Assembly (NCBI GenBank): GCA_937894585.1
Contig: CALBGO010000042.1
Coordinates: forward strand, 1 to 31,995
DNA: 31,995 nt
Direction: 5' to 3'
From: an uncultured Eubacterium sp.
GTDB taxonomy: Bacteria > Bacillota > Clostridia > Peptostreptococcales > Anaerovoracaceae
The notes below the pieces were generated by a model. That model was not told where the DNA came from. It did not search any database and worked only from the letters and a program-made list of their open reading frames with translations. Of this stretch, positions 24,258 to 31,991 are shown in pieces (the stretch's first letter is position 1; the number at the start of each line of letters is the position of its first letter). The translations under genes were made by a program, and so were the position numbers.

Positions 24258-25790
24258 TTATTTCAGACCTGCTCTTTCTTTGAATCTTTCAACAGAGTTG
24301 ATTGGCATATCCAGAACCTCTGCGATTCTGAACTTGGCAGCCATACCGTTGTTTTCTTCGGCAGACGGTTCCACATGGGACAGTCCCAGACCGAGTTCAA
24401 CTCTCTTGTCAGTCATTGTAACGATGTCGTGTAATTCTTCGACAGTTACATTCAGTTTCTCAGCTACATAAGCTTTGGCTTCGTCGATTTTCATCTTCTT
24501 AGCGAGCTGCATACGCAGTACCAGATCTCCGGCAGTACGCACGCCGCCCATACCAGCGCAAATAGAGTGAGTGGCTTCAGCGCCGACAGGATCACCTACG
24601 CCTACCTAGAACCCGTCGACTTTGCCTATTTCTACTAAGGCTTTGTCGGCTCTGGAAATCATATCGGAAGGCATATTTTCAACCATCGGCGTACCGCATA
24701 CACCCATACCTACATTGGCGTGTACCGGAATGTTGGCAACTGCTGTGCAGGCTTTGATAAAGGTTACGACTCTTGCGATATTCCAAGGGAAAGATTTGTT
24801 GCAGTTTGTGTTGACAACAGCACCGAAAATGGATGCGCCTGCTTTTTCGACCATTTTTACCTGATCGTGCGGATAAAGACCTGCAAGTCTCTTTCCGTCG
24901 TATTTCAGTCTGCCGTGCATACCCAGTACAAATTCGCCGGCCATACCGATTTCAACGCCCATTTCAGGGAACTGTGCTTTAATTTCTTCGCAGGCTTTCA
25001 GCGCAGCCAGGAAGTCTGCGTCGCCTGCAGCGCCGGAAGTATCCAGGTTGATACCGTCTGCGCCTACATCATACATCTGCTTTGCAACATATACGATATC
25101 TTTTACTGCATGTGGAATTGCTTCTTCCTGTGCAGCCATGGCTTCTTTGATTTTTCCTTCCGGAAGGAGTTCCGCCCAGTTTTCTACAGGACCGTCAGGT
25201 TTAGTGTAGAAGCCCAGGTTCGTCATAGCGCCGTAGAATAAAGGCATGGTGCTGATGTTCAGCGCCTGCTTCAGAGCGCCCGCTTCACGCTGTGCAACGC
25301 CCTTTGCAGTCTTATAGTTGTAGTCGGAGTTACCCACATCTACAGAGTCAACGCCCAGACATCTTTCGTAAATCAGAACTTCGTTATCTTTAACGATAGG
25401 AATCTGAGATTTGATGTTCAGTTTGTATCCGCCGGAGTCGTTAGTCAGTACAACCTGTTTACCAGGTTCAACGCCCACGATGCTGCCCGGATTGAATCTT
25501 GTTTTTCCGTCGCCGAAAGTACAGTAGAAGTTACCCTCTCTGTCATATAAATCAAAAGTGCTCGGTGCGGATTTGATGCATTTTTCTACCAGCTCCCTTG
25601 GGAACTTAACCTTCTGTGTTTCTCTGTCAACACCGCATCCTGCTTCTTCCAGCAAATCCAGCGCTTCGTCATAAGCAAATACAATTCCCAAATTCTCTAA
25701 AACATATAATGCCTTTTCGTGCATTTCTTTTACCTGCTCGTCGCTGAGTACTTTCAGCTGCGGCATATTCTCAAAAGAAAACTTATCCAT
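24258..25790 (-). CDS. mtbB: Dimethylamine-type corrinoid methyltransferase MtbB with in-frame UAG (Pyl395)
   Basis: Read through the TAG at 24608-24606, the gene encodes 510 residues with pyrrolysine at 395. The core matches MtbB of Methanosarcina: PLFYGAMTNLGFYTKPDGP near 183, MAGEFVLGMHGRLKYDG, and VEIGKVDGF-O-VGVGDPVG around the amber codon. The distance from PLFYGAM to Pyl is 212 residues, as I recall for MtbB (Pyl356). The first 90 residues (MHEKALYVLENLGI, then FPRELVEKCIKSAPSTFDLYDREGN) instead look like the MttB trimethylamine family, so it is about 40 residues longer. Pyl in the active site presents the methylamine to the corrinoid of MtbC. The ATG follows a GAGG site. The real substrate may be another N-methylated amine. 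Confidence 0.93.
24606..24608 (-). other. In-frame amber codon read as pyrrolysine
   Basis: TAG lies inside mtbB. Family-conserved sequence continues in the same frame on both sides (KVDGF before, VGVGDPVG after), and the complete pyl gene set lies downstream. A 115-residue conserved C-terminus follows, which a true stop would remove. Confidence 0.95.
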
Positions 25791-25832
25791 TTTTTATCCT
25801 CGCCTCTTTCACTTATTTTGATTGATACTAAA

Positions 25833-25859
25833 ATTATACATAATTACCCTTTGGTAATT
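25833..25859 (-). promoter_or_regulatory. mtbB -10 element and adjacent palindromic operator
   Basis: Minus strand -10 TATAAT (25838-25833). The perfect palindrome AATTACC-4 bases-GGTAATT (25842-25859) lies immediately upstream where the spacer should be, and no good -35 is present. This suggests control by a bound regulator. Confidence 0.6.
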
Positions 25860-25970
25860 TAGGACTTATTTCAGTTATTTTAAGACTAAAAGTAGAATTC
25901 TCTGACTATTGTTTGAGAAAACCGGCTGATGACCGGCGAAAGGGTTGAAAAATCAATGGTTCTGTTTTGT

Positions 25971-26000
25971 TTGAAAATATAAGATTTACTCCAGTATAAT
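25971..26000 (+). promoter_or_regulatory. Sigma-A promoter of the rightward gene group
   Basis: -35 TTGAAA (25971-25976), 18-base spacer, -10 TATAAT (25995-26000), with a predicted start near 26007. Confidence 0.75.
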
Positions 26001-26147
26001 CTTTGTATCAGTATTTTAGGGCAAAAATAATACCAAAGGAAACAATCTTTCTATATGGACGAAGGTTCCCTCTGATGATAAAATTACAATATATCAGTAG
26101 AAAAAACACACAGCTTTTGTGGAATTTTTGGTTAAAAGGAGAAACAA

Positions 26148-27239
26148 ATGGTAAAACAGATTTATCCGAGAGTTGAAGTAAACCTGCAGTATCTGAAAGA
26201 AAATGTGGCTGCAGTGGTGGAAAAGTGCAAACCGTTCGGAATCGATATTGCGGGCGTAATCAAAGGAACCACCGGTATTCCCGAATGTGCGAAGATGTTT
26301 GCAGAAGGCGGCGCCAAAATGATAGCCTCCTCAAGACTTGAACAGATTGAAGATGCCATCGATGCCGGAATCAACCTTCCGATGCTGCTTCTCCGTGTAC
26401 CGATGATGAGCGAGCTTCCTGAAGTAATCAGACTTTGCGACATCAGCCTGAACAGCGAAATTTCCGTTTTAGAGGCACTGAACGAGGAAGCTTTGAAACA
26501 GAATAAAAAACATAAAGTAATCCTGATGGCAGATTTGGGCGATCTGCGTGAAGGTTTCTGGGACAAAGACGAAATGGTAGAGACTGCCCTTTCTGTAGAA
26601 AATGAACTTGCAGGTCTTGAGCTTGCAGGCGTGGGAACCAATCTGGGCTGCTACGGCTCCATTGAAGCCACTGCGGACAAACTGGAGGAGCTGGTTGCCA
26701 TCGCAGAAAGAATCGAAGAAAAAATCGGAAGAGAGCTGGAATTTATCTCCGGCGGCGCAACCACAAGCCTTCCGAGAATTATCAATAAAGATATGCCGAA
26801 GAGAATCAACCTGCTGCGTGTAGGCGAAGGAATTCTGCTGGCAAGAGACCTTGATGTATTCTACGGCTATGATATGAGCTTTATGCATCAGGACACTTAT
26901 ACGCTGAAGGCAGAAGTTATCGAAGTAAAAGATAAGCCTTCCCACCCTGTTGGAAAAATCTCTATCGACGCCTTCGGACACACACCGGAGTATGTGGACA
27001 GAGGGATCAGAAAGAGAGCGCTTCTTGGCATCGGCAAAGTCGATTACGGCAGCATCGACGAAATCTTCCCGAAAGATGAAGGTATTGAAGTCATCGGTGC
27101 ATCAAGCGACCATACTATATTAGATATTGAAGATGCGAAAAGAGATCTGAAACCGGGAGATATCGTTTCTTTCGGCATCAACTACGCTTCCATCGTATAT
27201 CTGACAAACTGCAGAAATGTGCAGATTGTATTTGTATAA
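26148..27239 (+). CDS. Ornithine racemase-like PLP enzyme
   Basis: This 363-residue fold-type III PLP protein closely resembles clostridial ornithine racemase (Orr): catalytic-type Lys39 in IAGVIKGTTG, the long shared block KVILMADLGDLREG, GVGTNLGCYG, and DRGIRKRALLGIGK with GASSDHTILD near the end. Orr interconverts L- and D-ornithine. Substrate choice cannot be proved from sequence; the wider family includes YhfX and other amino-acid racemases. AAAGGAG precedes the ATG. It is divergent from mtbB, and a terminator-like hairpin follows. Confidence 0.82.
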   Translation: MVKQIYPRVEVNLQYLKENVAAVVEKCKPFGIDIAGVIKGTTGIPECAKMFAEGGAKMIASSRLEQIEDAIDAGINLPMLLLRVPMMSELPEVIRLCDISLNSEISVLEALNEEALKQNKKHKVILMADLGDLREGFWDKDEMVETALSVENELAGLELAGVGTNLGCYGSIEATADKLEELVAIAERIEEKIGRELEFISGGATTSLPRIINKDMPKRINLLRVGEGILLARDLDVFYGYDMSFMHQDTYTLKAEVIEVKDKPSHPVGKISIDAFGHTPEYVDRGIRKRALLGIGKVDYGSIDEIFPKDEGIEVIGASSDHTILDIEDAKRDLKPGDIVSFGINYASIVYLTNCRNVQIVFV

Positions 27240-27262
27240 AAAATCATTGCAAGGGCTGAAAC

Positions 27263-27295
27263 CCGGCGGCGGTTTTCTGCCTGCCGGTTTTTTTT
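27263..27295 (+). terminator. Intrinsic terminator after the racemase-like gene
   Basis: CCGGCGG pairs with CTGCCGG, followed by eight T. It lies 24 bases after the stop and just before the binding site of the next gene, so it may be only partly efficient. Confidence 0.7.
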
Positions 27296-27323
27296 ATGTA
27301 TTTTTACTTAAGGAGGTAACTGT

Positions 27324-28166
27324 ATGGCAAAACTCATTGACTACCGGTGCAGATATGCTGATTACAGCGGCATATCAAAAGAGGCTGCGCAAGAAAAGGG
27401 ACTTTCTCTCCCCGAAGCCTATTTATGCGCAGAAGAGATTGCTTTGCTCGCGGGAAGCGAAGCTGTGCTTCCTTTTGATCCTGTGCTGGAAGCCGAAAGT
27501 ATGGGCGCAGAAATCAAATTTGACGACTCTCCGCTGGGTCCCCGCAAAGCTAAAGATATCGTTACAAAAATCGATCAGCTGACAGGGCTTTCTGATATCG
27601 ATGTGGCAAAAGGTCGTCTGGCGGAAACCCTGAAAGCCGTCCGTCTGATTAACGAAAACGGCGGTAATGCATCAGTAGAGCTTCACGGACCGGTGACGAT
27701 TATAAACGGTGTTGCCGATATTATGAAAATTCTTATGGGCTGGCGCAAATCACCGGAAATTATGGACGCCTTCTTTGACAAAGTATCAAAAGGTCTTGTT
27801 GACTTTGCCGTCGCTGCGGAAAAAGCCGGCTGCAAAATCATTTATTATGCGGATTCTCCGGGCAGTCTCAATATACTCGGACCCAAATACGCCCGGCAGA
27901 TTACAGAGAATTTCACTGTGCCTTTTCTGAAAAAGCTGGACGAAGCTCTGCCGGAAGACTGCATCATCCACCTGTGTCCGAAAACCTCTTTTCTTCTTGC
28001 CGGCTGTGAAAAAGCCATCTGGAAAAAAGCAGAGTTTGCCGAGCCTCTTCCTTACAAGGACGCCTGTCTTTCTCTCCGCGGAAAAGTAAGAATTCTGGGG
28101 CAGAGATGCCGCAAAGCAGAAAACATCAAAACCACGCGGATTAACTATTTGGAACTGAGTGAGTAG
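27324..28166 (+). CDS. Short UroD-type (MtbA/MtaA-like) methyltransferase
   Basis: This 280-residue member of the uroporphyrinogen decarboxylase superfamily is the corrinoid methyltransferase kind. It has VELHGPVTIINGVADI near 118, YYADSPGSLNILGP near 174, and zinc-ligand candidates His216 and Cys218 (HLCPKT) with Cys262. True UroD and MtbA are longer (about 340), so the N-terminal part is reduced. Unlike the other MtbA-like protein it keeps the His-x-Cys pair. AAGGAGG precedes the ATG. The stop is TAG, with the next in-frame stop 25 codons on. Confidence 0.78.
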   Translation: MAKLIDYRCRYADYSGISKEAAQEKGLSLPEAYLCAEEIALLAGSEAVLPFDPVLEAESMGAEIKFDDSPLGPRKAKDIVTKIDQLTGLSDIDVAKGRLAETLKAVRLINENGGNASVELHGPVTIINGVADIMKILMGWRKSPEIMDAFFDKVSKGLVDFAVAAEKAGCKIIYYADSPGSLNILGPKYARQITENFTVPFLKKLDEALPEDCIIHLCPKTSFLLAGCEKAIWKKAEFAEPLPYKDACLSLRGKVRILGQRCRKAENIKTTRINYLELSE

Positions 28167-28294
28167 ACAGGCGCAGAAACGGGACTCATGACACAATCAG
28201 ACTGCCGGATTTTCTCAATGCCTGTTACAGTCCGGTCATAACCTGCCTGCTGCATCACGCAGACAGACTACAGCTTGCGAAGGGAGTAACACCT

Positions 28295-29428
28295 ATGGAA
28301 AACAATTTCTATAATTTATATATGAAGATCGACACAGACACGGTTGTTGACAACTACCGCAAAGTCCAAAACTGGATCGGCACAAAGACCGGTATTATCC
28401 CGGTTGTAAAGGGAAACTGCTACGGCTTCGGTCTTGTACCTATGGCAAAGCTGTTTGAAGAAAGATGCGGTGCAAAGCTCATTGCCGATTCCGCAATGCA
28501 CGAAGCTGTTGAACTTCGTCAAAACGGAGTAAAATGCGATATCCTGATTGTAGGCGGCATTCCCCAGCATCTGCTCTTCGGCGCTGTCGAATACGATTTG
28601 CAGATTCCGCTTTTCGAAGAAGTTACCGCCCGCAGAATCAATCAGCTGGCAAAAGATGCCGGTAAAAAAATCAAGGTTCATATTAAAATCGAAACGGGTA
28701 TGAATCGTCTCGGAGTCCGTCCGGGAGAAGATTTGGAAAATCTTTTGAATTTAGTAAAATCTTTGGAAAACATTGAGGTAGCCGGTGTCTATACCCACTT
28801 TGCGTCGTCCACATCAGACCACTATGATTCATTTACACTGAAACAGTTTGAGTTGTTCAAGGAAGGCGTTGCTCAAATCAGAGCCGCCGGTTTCGAGCCG
28901 GAATACATCCACTGCTGCAATTCGGCTGCAATCGCCTGGTATAAGGAAGCCATTGAATTCAGCACCCATGTCCGCTCCTGTACTTCTGTACTTGGTCATA
29001 TGTCTATGGAGGACGGCAGAGAGCCTATCGGTCTTACTGAGCCTGTCGAAATCGGTACTTATATCACTAACATTCATCATGTGGATACCGGCGAAAGTGT
29101 AGGCTACAGCCAGGCATTCAACGCCGAAAAACCGATGACTGTCGCCACAGTTTCTGTCGGTTTTGCAGACGGGTTCTATCCTGTCTGGATGAGAAAGCAG
29201 GGACCTGTGCTTGTAAACGGTCACCGCACCAGATTCCTCGGCTGCTGCATGGACCAGTCTTTTATCGATGTTACAGATATTGACTGCAGCATCGGAGACC
29301 GGGTAATTATGGTCGGCAGAGACGGTGATGAACAGATTACAACCTGGGAGATGGAGCAGTTCTGCGAAAATACCTTTGAATTTTTATACGGAACTTTCGG
29401 ACACAGGGTTGAAAGAATCTATAAATGA
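28295..29428 (+). CDS. Alanine racemase-like PLP enzyme
   Basis: This 377-residue fold-type III racemase has a PLP-binding Lys39 in VVKGNCYGFG, KIETGMNRLGVRP near 131, and the C-terminal domain with the second catalytic Tyr271 (SVGYSQAF) and SVGFADGF. Alanine racemase normally has VVKANAYGHG and VGYGRTF, so variant residues leave open serine or another amino acid. GGGAG lies before the ATG. A clear terminator follows. Confidence 0.83.
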   Translation: MENNFYNLYMKIDTDTVVDNYRKVQNWIGTKTGIIPVVKGNCYGFGLVPMAKLFEERCGAKLIADSAMHEAVELRQNGVKCDILIVGGIPQHLLFGAVEYDLQIPLFEEVTARRINQLAKDAGKKIKVHIKIETGMNRLGVRPGEDLENLLNLVKSLENIEVAGVYTHFASSTSDHYDSFTLKQFELFKEGVAQIRAAGFEPEYIHCCNSAAIAWYKEAIEFSTHVRSCTSVLGHMSMEDGREPIGLTEPVEIGTYITNIHHVDTGESVGYSQAFNAEKPMTVATVSVGFADGFYPVWMRKQGPVLVNGHRTRFLGCCMDQSFIDVTDIDCSIGDRVIMVGRDGDEQITTWEMEQFCENTFEFLYGTFGHRVERIYK

Positions 29429-29454
29429 GTATAATATACTTATAGCAAGCGCCG

Positions 29455-29490
29455 CGGGCAGCAACTTAAAATGCTGCCCGTATTTTATTC
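29455..29490 (+). terminator. Intrinsic terminator after the alanine racemase-like gene
   Basis: Perfect 9-bp stem CGGGCAGCA/TGCTGCCCG with an 8-base loop, followed by TATTTTATT. Confidence 0.88.
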
Positions 29491-29655
29491 GTGTCCCGGC
29501 GCCCTTCCGCTTCAGAAACTGCTGCGCTATTCTATACAGCATGCAGGCACGACAAACAAGCACAGCATACAGACGGCTCTTTCCAAAGCGGTTTCACTGC
29601 GCGCACAAAGATGAAAGTTTTAAGACAGACCGAAGATTTAAGAAAAGAGGATATT

Positions 29656-30438
29656 ATGATTACCATTTTAACAGAAGAAAAAAGCGAGTTACTGAAAAAA
29701 TTTATCGGTGAAGATATCTACAGACGAGTATCCGAAAACCGAAATTTTTTCACAGTCCTTTCCGAAAAACAATATCTGCTCACATTTCACTGGCTGGACG
29801 GAAGAAAAGTCACCGTCTTTGCATCACCGGAAAATCTGATCATCGTCAGCGGAAGTCCTTCCGTTTCGGAATTTGCGCAGAATATCGACACGCCCTCGGA
29901 CGGTATTTTGCAGTTTCACGAATTCCTTCTGGAAATGACTGCAAACGATGTCTATAAGCTGGAATCTCTGGAAAACATGATCATCTCTCTGGAAGACCGG
30001 CTTCTGATGGATACTTCCCCCAGCAAAAATGGAATCGGTGACATCATCAAAGTCCGCAAGGATCTGTTAAAGGTCAAACGCTATTACGAGCAGATGGAAT
30101 TTCTCTCTGATGAGCTTGCTGCGGCCGATCCAGCCTTTGCTTTCATCGACAGGAAATTCGACCGTCTTTTAGAATTTGTGCTCCATCTGCAGGAATACAT
30201 TGAAGCAGTCCGGGAAGCTTACCAGTCCCAGATTGATATCGAGCAGAACAATATTATGAAAGTCTTTACCGTCATCACTTCTATTTTTCTGCCTCTGTCC
30301 CTTCTTGCAGGCTGGTACGGTATGAATCTTCAAATGCCGGAATACAGAACACCTCTCGCCTACCCCGTTATCATCGGCATCAGTGCGGCTCTGGTTCTGG
30401 TTCTCCTTGTAATTTTCAAAAGAAAAAAATGGTTCTGA
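29656..30438 (+). CDS. CorA-family divalent metal transporter-like protein
   Basis: The 260-residue protein has a long cytoplasmic helical domain (about 1-195), then two membrane helices near the C-terminus with the pore motif YGMN (WYGMNLQMPE) between them, as in CorA Mg/Co channels. It is shorter than CorA (about 315), with a reduced N-terminal alpha/beta domain. I start at ATG 29656 after AAGAGG; the in-frame extension upstream has no family character. Cobalt uptake for corrinoid is possible but only a guess. Confidence 0.82.
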   Translation: MITILTEEKSELLKKFIGEDIYRRVSENRNFFTVLSEKQYLLTFHWLDGRKVTVFASPENLIIVSGSPSVSEFAQNIDTPSDGILQFHEFLLEMTANDVYKLESLENMIISLEDRLLMDTSPSKNGIGDIIKVRKDLLKVKRYYEQMEFLSDELAAADPAFAFIDRKFDRLLEFVLHLQEYIEAVREAYQSQIDIEQNNIMKVFTVITSIFLPLSLLAGWYGMNLQMPEYRTPLAYPVIIGISAALVLVLLVIFKRKKWF

Positions 30439-30543
30439 GAAAATTCCAAAAAGAAGTTTACCCTTCCGGGAAAGGCTTCGGAATACTCTTCGGAAATTCT
30501 CTGGGAAAATTTCCGAAAAGAAATCCCTCCTGCTGAAAAAATA

Positions 30544-30552
30544 TGTTATACT
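30544..30552 (+). promoter_or_regulatory. Extended -10 promoter of the D-cysteine desulfhydrase-like gene
   Basis: TGTTATACT is an extended -10 (TG-N-TATACT). No clear -35 is present. A roughly 110-base leader follows, containing an imperfect TGCCTG/CAGGCA hairpin. Confidence 0.5.
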
Positions 30553-30666
30553 GTTTTTTGAAAAGTGTGCAGAAGAAGTCGTAAATTTTTCTGCACCTGC
30601 CTGACAGCCGCGGTTTGTACAGCCCGGCAGGCAATCATTTCACACAATCATCGAGGAGGTTTTACC

Positions 30667-31695
30667 ATGACATTAGGCCACGAAAAAATGCATTTTCTCA
30701 ATACCCCGACTCCGATTACCAAACTGGATACAATTTCAAAGGAGCTGGGCATCAATCTGTATCTCAAGCGTGACGATCTGACGAACTTCGGTACCGGCGG
30801 AAACAAGCTGAGAAAGCTGGAATATCTGGTAAAGGACGCACTGGACGGGGGATACACCATGCTGCTCACCGTGGGCGGCGCACAGACTAACCATGGTCGT
30901 CTGACCGGCGCAGTTGCCGCAAAATACGGACTGAAAGCAGCAATCATTGCAGTTGACCCGTATCCCGGCGAAATGTCCGCCAATCTGCTTTTGGACGGAA
31001 TTATGGGCTGCCCCGTTTATCTTGTTCAGGACGACGGCGTACATACTTCCGCAGAACTTGAAGCGGCTGCAATTGAAAAGGTAACTGCCGAATGGGAAGC
31101 GAAAGGAGAAAAGGTATACTTTATTCCGGTAGGCGGTTCAAACGAGCTTGGAATCCTTGGTTACTACGACTGCGCCTGCGAAATCGCAAAGCAAACCGAA
31201 GAAATGGGTCTTTCCGATGTCCGCGTAGTTTCCACCGTAGGAAGTATGGGAACTTATATGGGTATGGCTGTCGGCATTAAAAACGAAAAGCTGCCTCTGC
31301 GCCTCACCGGCATCGGCATTTCACCGAAACCGGAAGGTCTTATAAAAGCATCTTTGGAATACTATGCAAAGGTAAAGGATTATTTCAATCTTTCTCTGGA
31401 TATGACCGCTGAAGATTTCGATGTAACCTCAGACTATGACTGCGGCGCTTACAACAATCCGGTAAAAGAAGTCCGCGAAGCGATATACTATATGGGACGC
31501 AAAGAAGCGATTATCTTAGATCCCTGCTACACCGGAAAAACCTTCGCAGCCATTCTCGACATGGCAAAGACCGGTAAAATCGCACAGGGTGAAAATGTAA
31601 TTATGCTGCACACCGGCGGAATCCCGGGCATCTACACCAAACACCACAGAGTAGAAATGGAAAAGGAACTCCTTAATTACATTCATATTATCTAA
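30667..31695 (+). CDS. D-cysteine desulfhydrase / ACC deaminase family PLP enzyme
   Basis: This 342-residue fold-type II PLP enzyme has catalytic Lys47 in FGTGGNKLRKLEYL, GGAQTNHGRLTGAVAAKYGL near 77, the phosphate-binding STVGSMGTYMGM, and a C-terminal ILDPCYTGKTF and MLHTGGIPGIY. Family members split D-cysteine or other small D-amino acids to a keto acid, ammonia and a side group. The start is ATG 30667 after GAGGAGG. It lies with two racemase-like genes, which suggests D-amino-acid turnover. Confidence 0.88.
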   Translation: MTLGHEKMHFLNTPTPITKLDTISKELGINLYLKRDDLTNFGTGGNKLRKLEYLVKDALDGGYTMLLTVGGAQTNHGRLTGAVAAKYGLKAAIIAVDPYPGEMSANLLLDGIMGCPVYLVQDDGVHTSAELEAAAIEKVTAEWEAKGEKVYFIPVGGSNELGILGYYDCACEIAKQTEEMGLSDVRVVSTVGSMGTYMGMAVGIKNEKLPLRLTGIGISPKPEGLIKASLEYYAKVKDYFNLSLDMTAEDFDVTSDYDCGAYNNPVKEVREAIYYMGRKEAIILDPCYTGKTFAAILDMAKTGKIAQGENVIMLHTGGIPGIYTKHHRVEMEKELLNYIHII

Positions 31696-31951
31696 TTAGG
31701 TAATCCCCAAAATATCGGCGTTGAGCGGGTGCACTGAAACAAGCAGAAACGATTGAGATAGACTGCCGACAGAAACAGTTTGGCGGCAGAAGCCGACACA
31801 GACTACCGATAGAAACAGTTTGACGGCAGAAGCCGACACAGACTGAAAGCCGGCGCTAAAACAGTTTCCGTTCTCTGAAAAGCAGTGCAAAATCTCCCGA
31901 AGGATTTCCGAAAGGCAAAAATGACACAATTCCGCCGAATAAAAGGGCACT
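31696..31951. other. Non-coding right-end stretch
   Basis: Between the last stop and the terminal repeat I see no supported gene. It holds two 40-bp tandem repeats (separate entry). A 91-codon minus-strand open frame runs across repeat and terminal-repeat sequence and has no ribosome binding site or family features. Confidence 0.6.
31761..31840. repeat. Two tandem 40-bp repeats
   Basis: Units 31761-31800 and 31801-31840 are identical except for about three bases; both contain AGAAACAGTTTG and GGCAGAAGCCGACACA. The first bases of a third unit follow. Function unknown. Confidence 0.85.
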
Positions 31952-31991
31952 GAAAAAGTCTGATTCATCAAGAAAGAATTAGGCTTTTTTC
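31942..31991. repeat. Right copy of the 50-bp terminal inverted repeat
   Basis: Exact reverse complement of bases 1-50. In plus orientation it forms a hairpin (AAAAAGTCTGATTC pairing with GAATTAGGCTTTTT through G-U wobbles) followed by T, so it could end transcripts from the rightward genes. Confidence 0.85.

Larger units (their letters stand above)
25791..26147. promoter_or_regulatory. Divergent control region between mtbB and the racemase gene
   Basis: This 357-base AT-rich region holds the mtbB -10 with its palindrome, a CCGG-7 bases-CCGG inverted repeat at about 25922-25936, and the promoter of the rightward genes. A 5' leader of about 140 bases precedes the racemase gene. I recognise no known riboswitch in it. 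Confidence 0.6.

Noticed and set aside
24258..24551. Separate 97-residue gene downstream of the mtbB TAG
   Set aside because: It has no proper binding site and is the conserved C-terminus of MtbB, continuous in frame through the amber codon.
25920..25945. Hammerhead ribozyme suggested by CTGATGA followed by GAAA
   Set aside because: Only five bases lie between the two motifs, too few for stem II, and no cleavage-site partner is seen.
31696..31971. 91-residue minus-strand open frame at the right end
   Set aside because: It spans tandem and terminal repeats, is Ser/Cys/Phe-rich, and lacks a start site.
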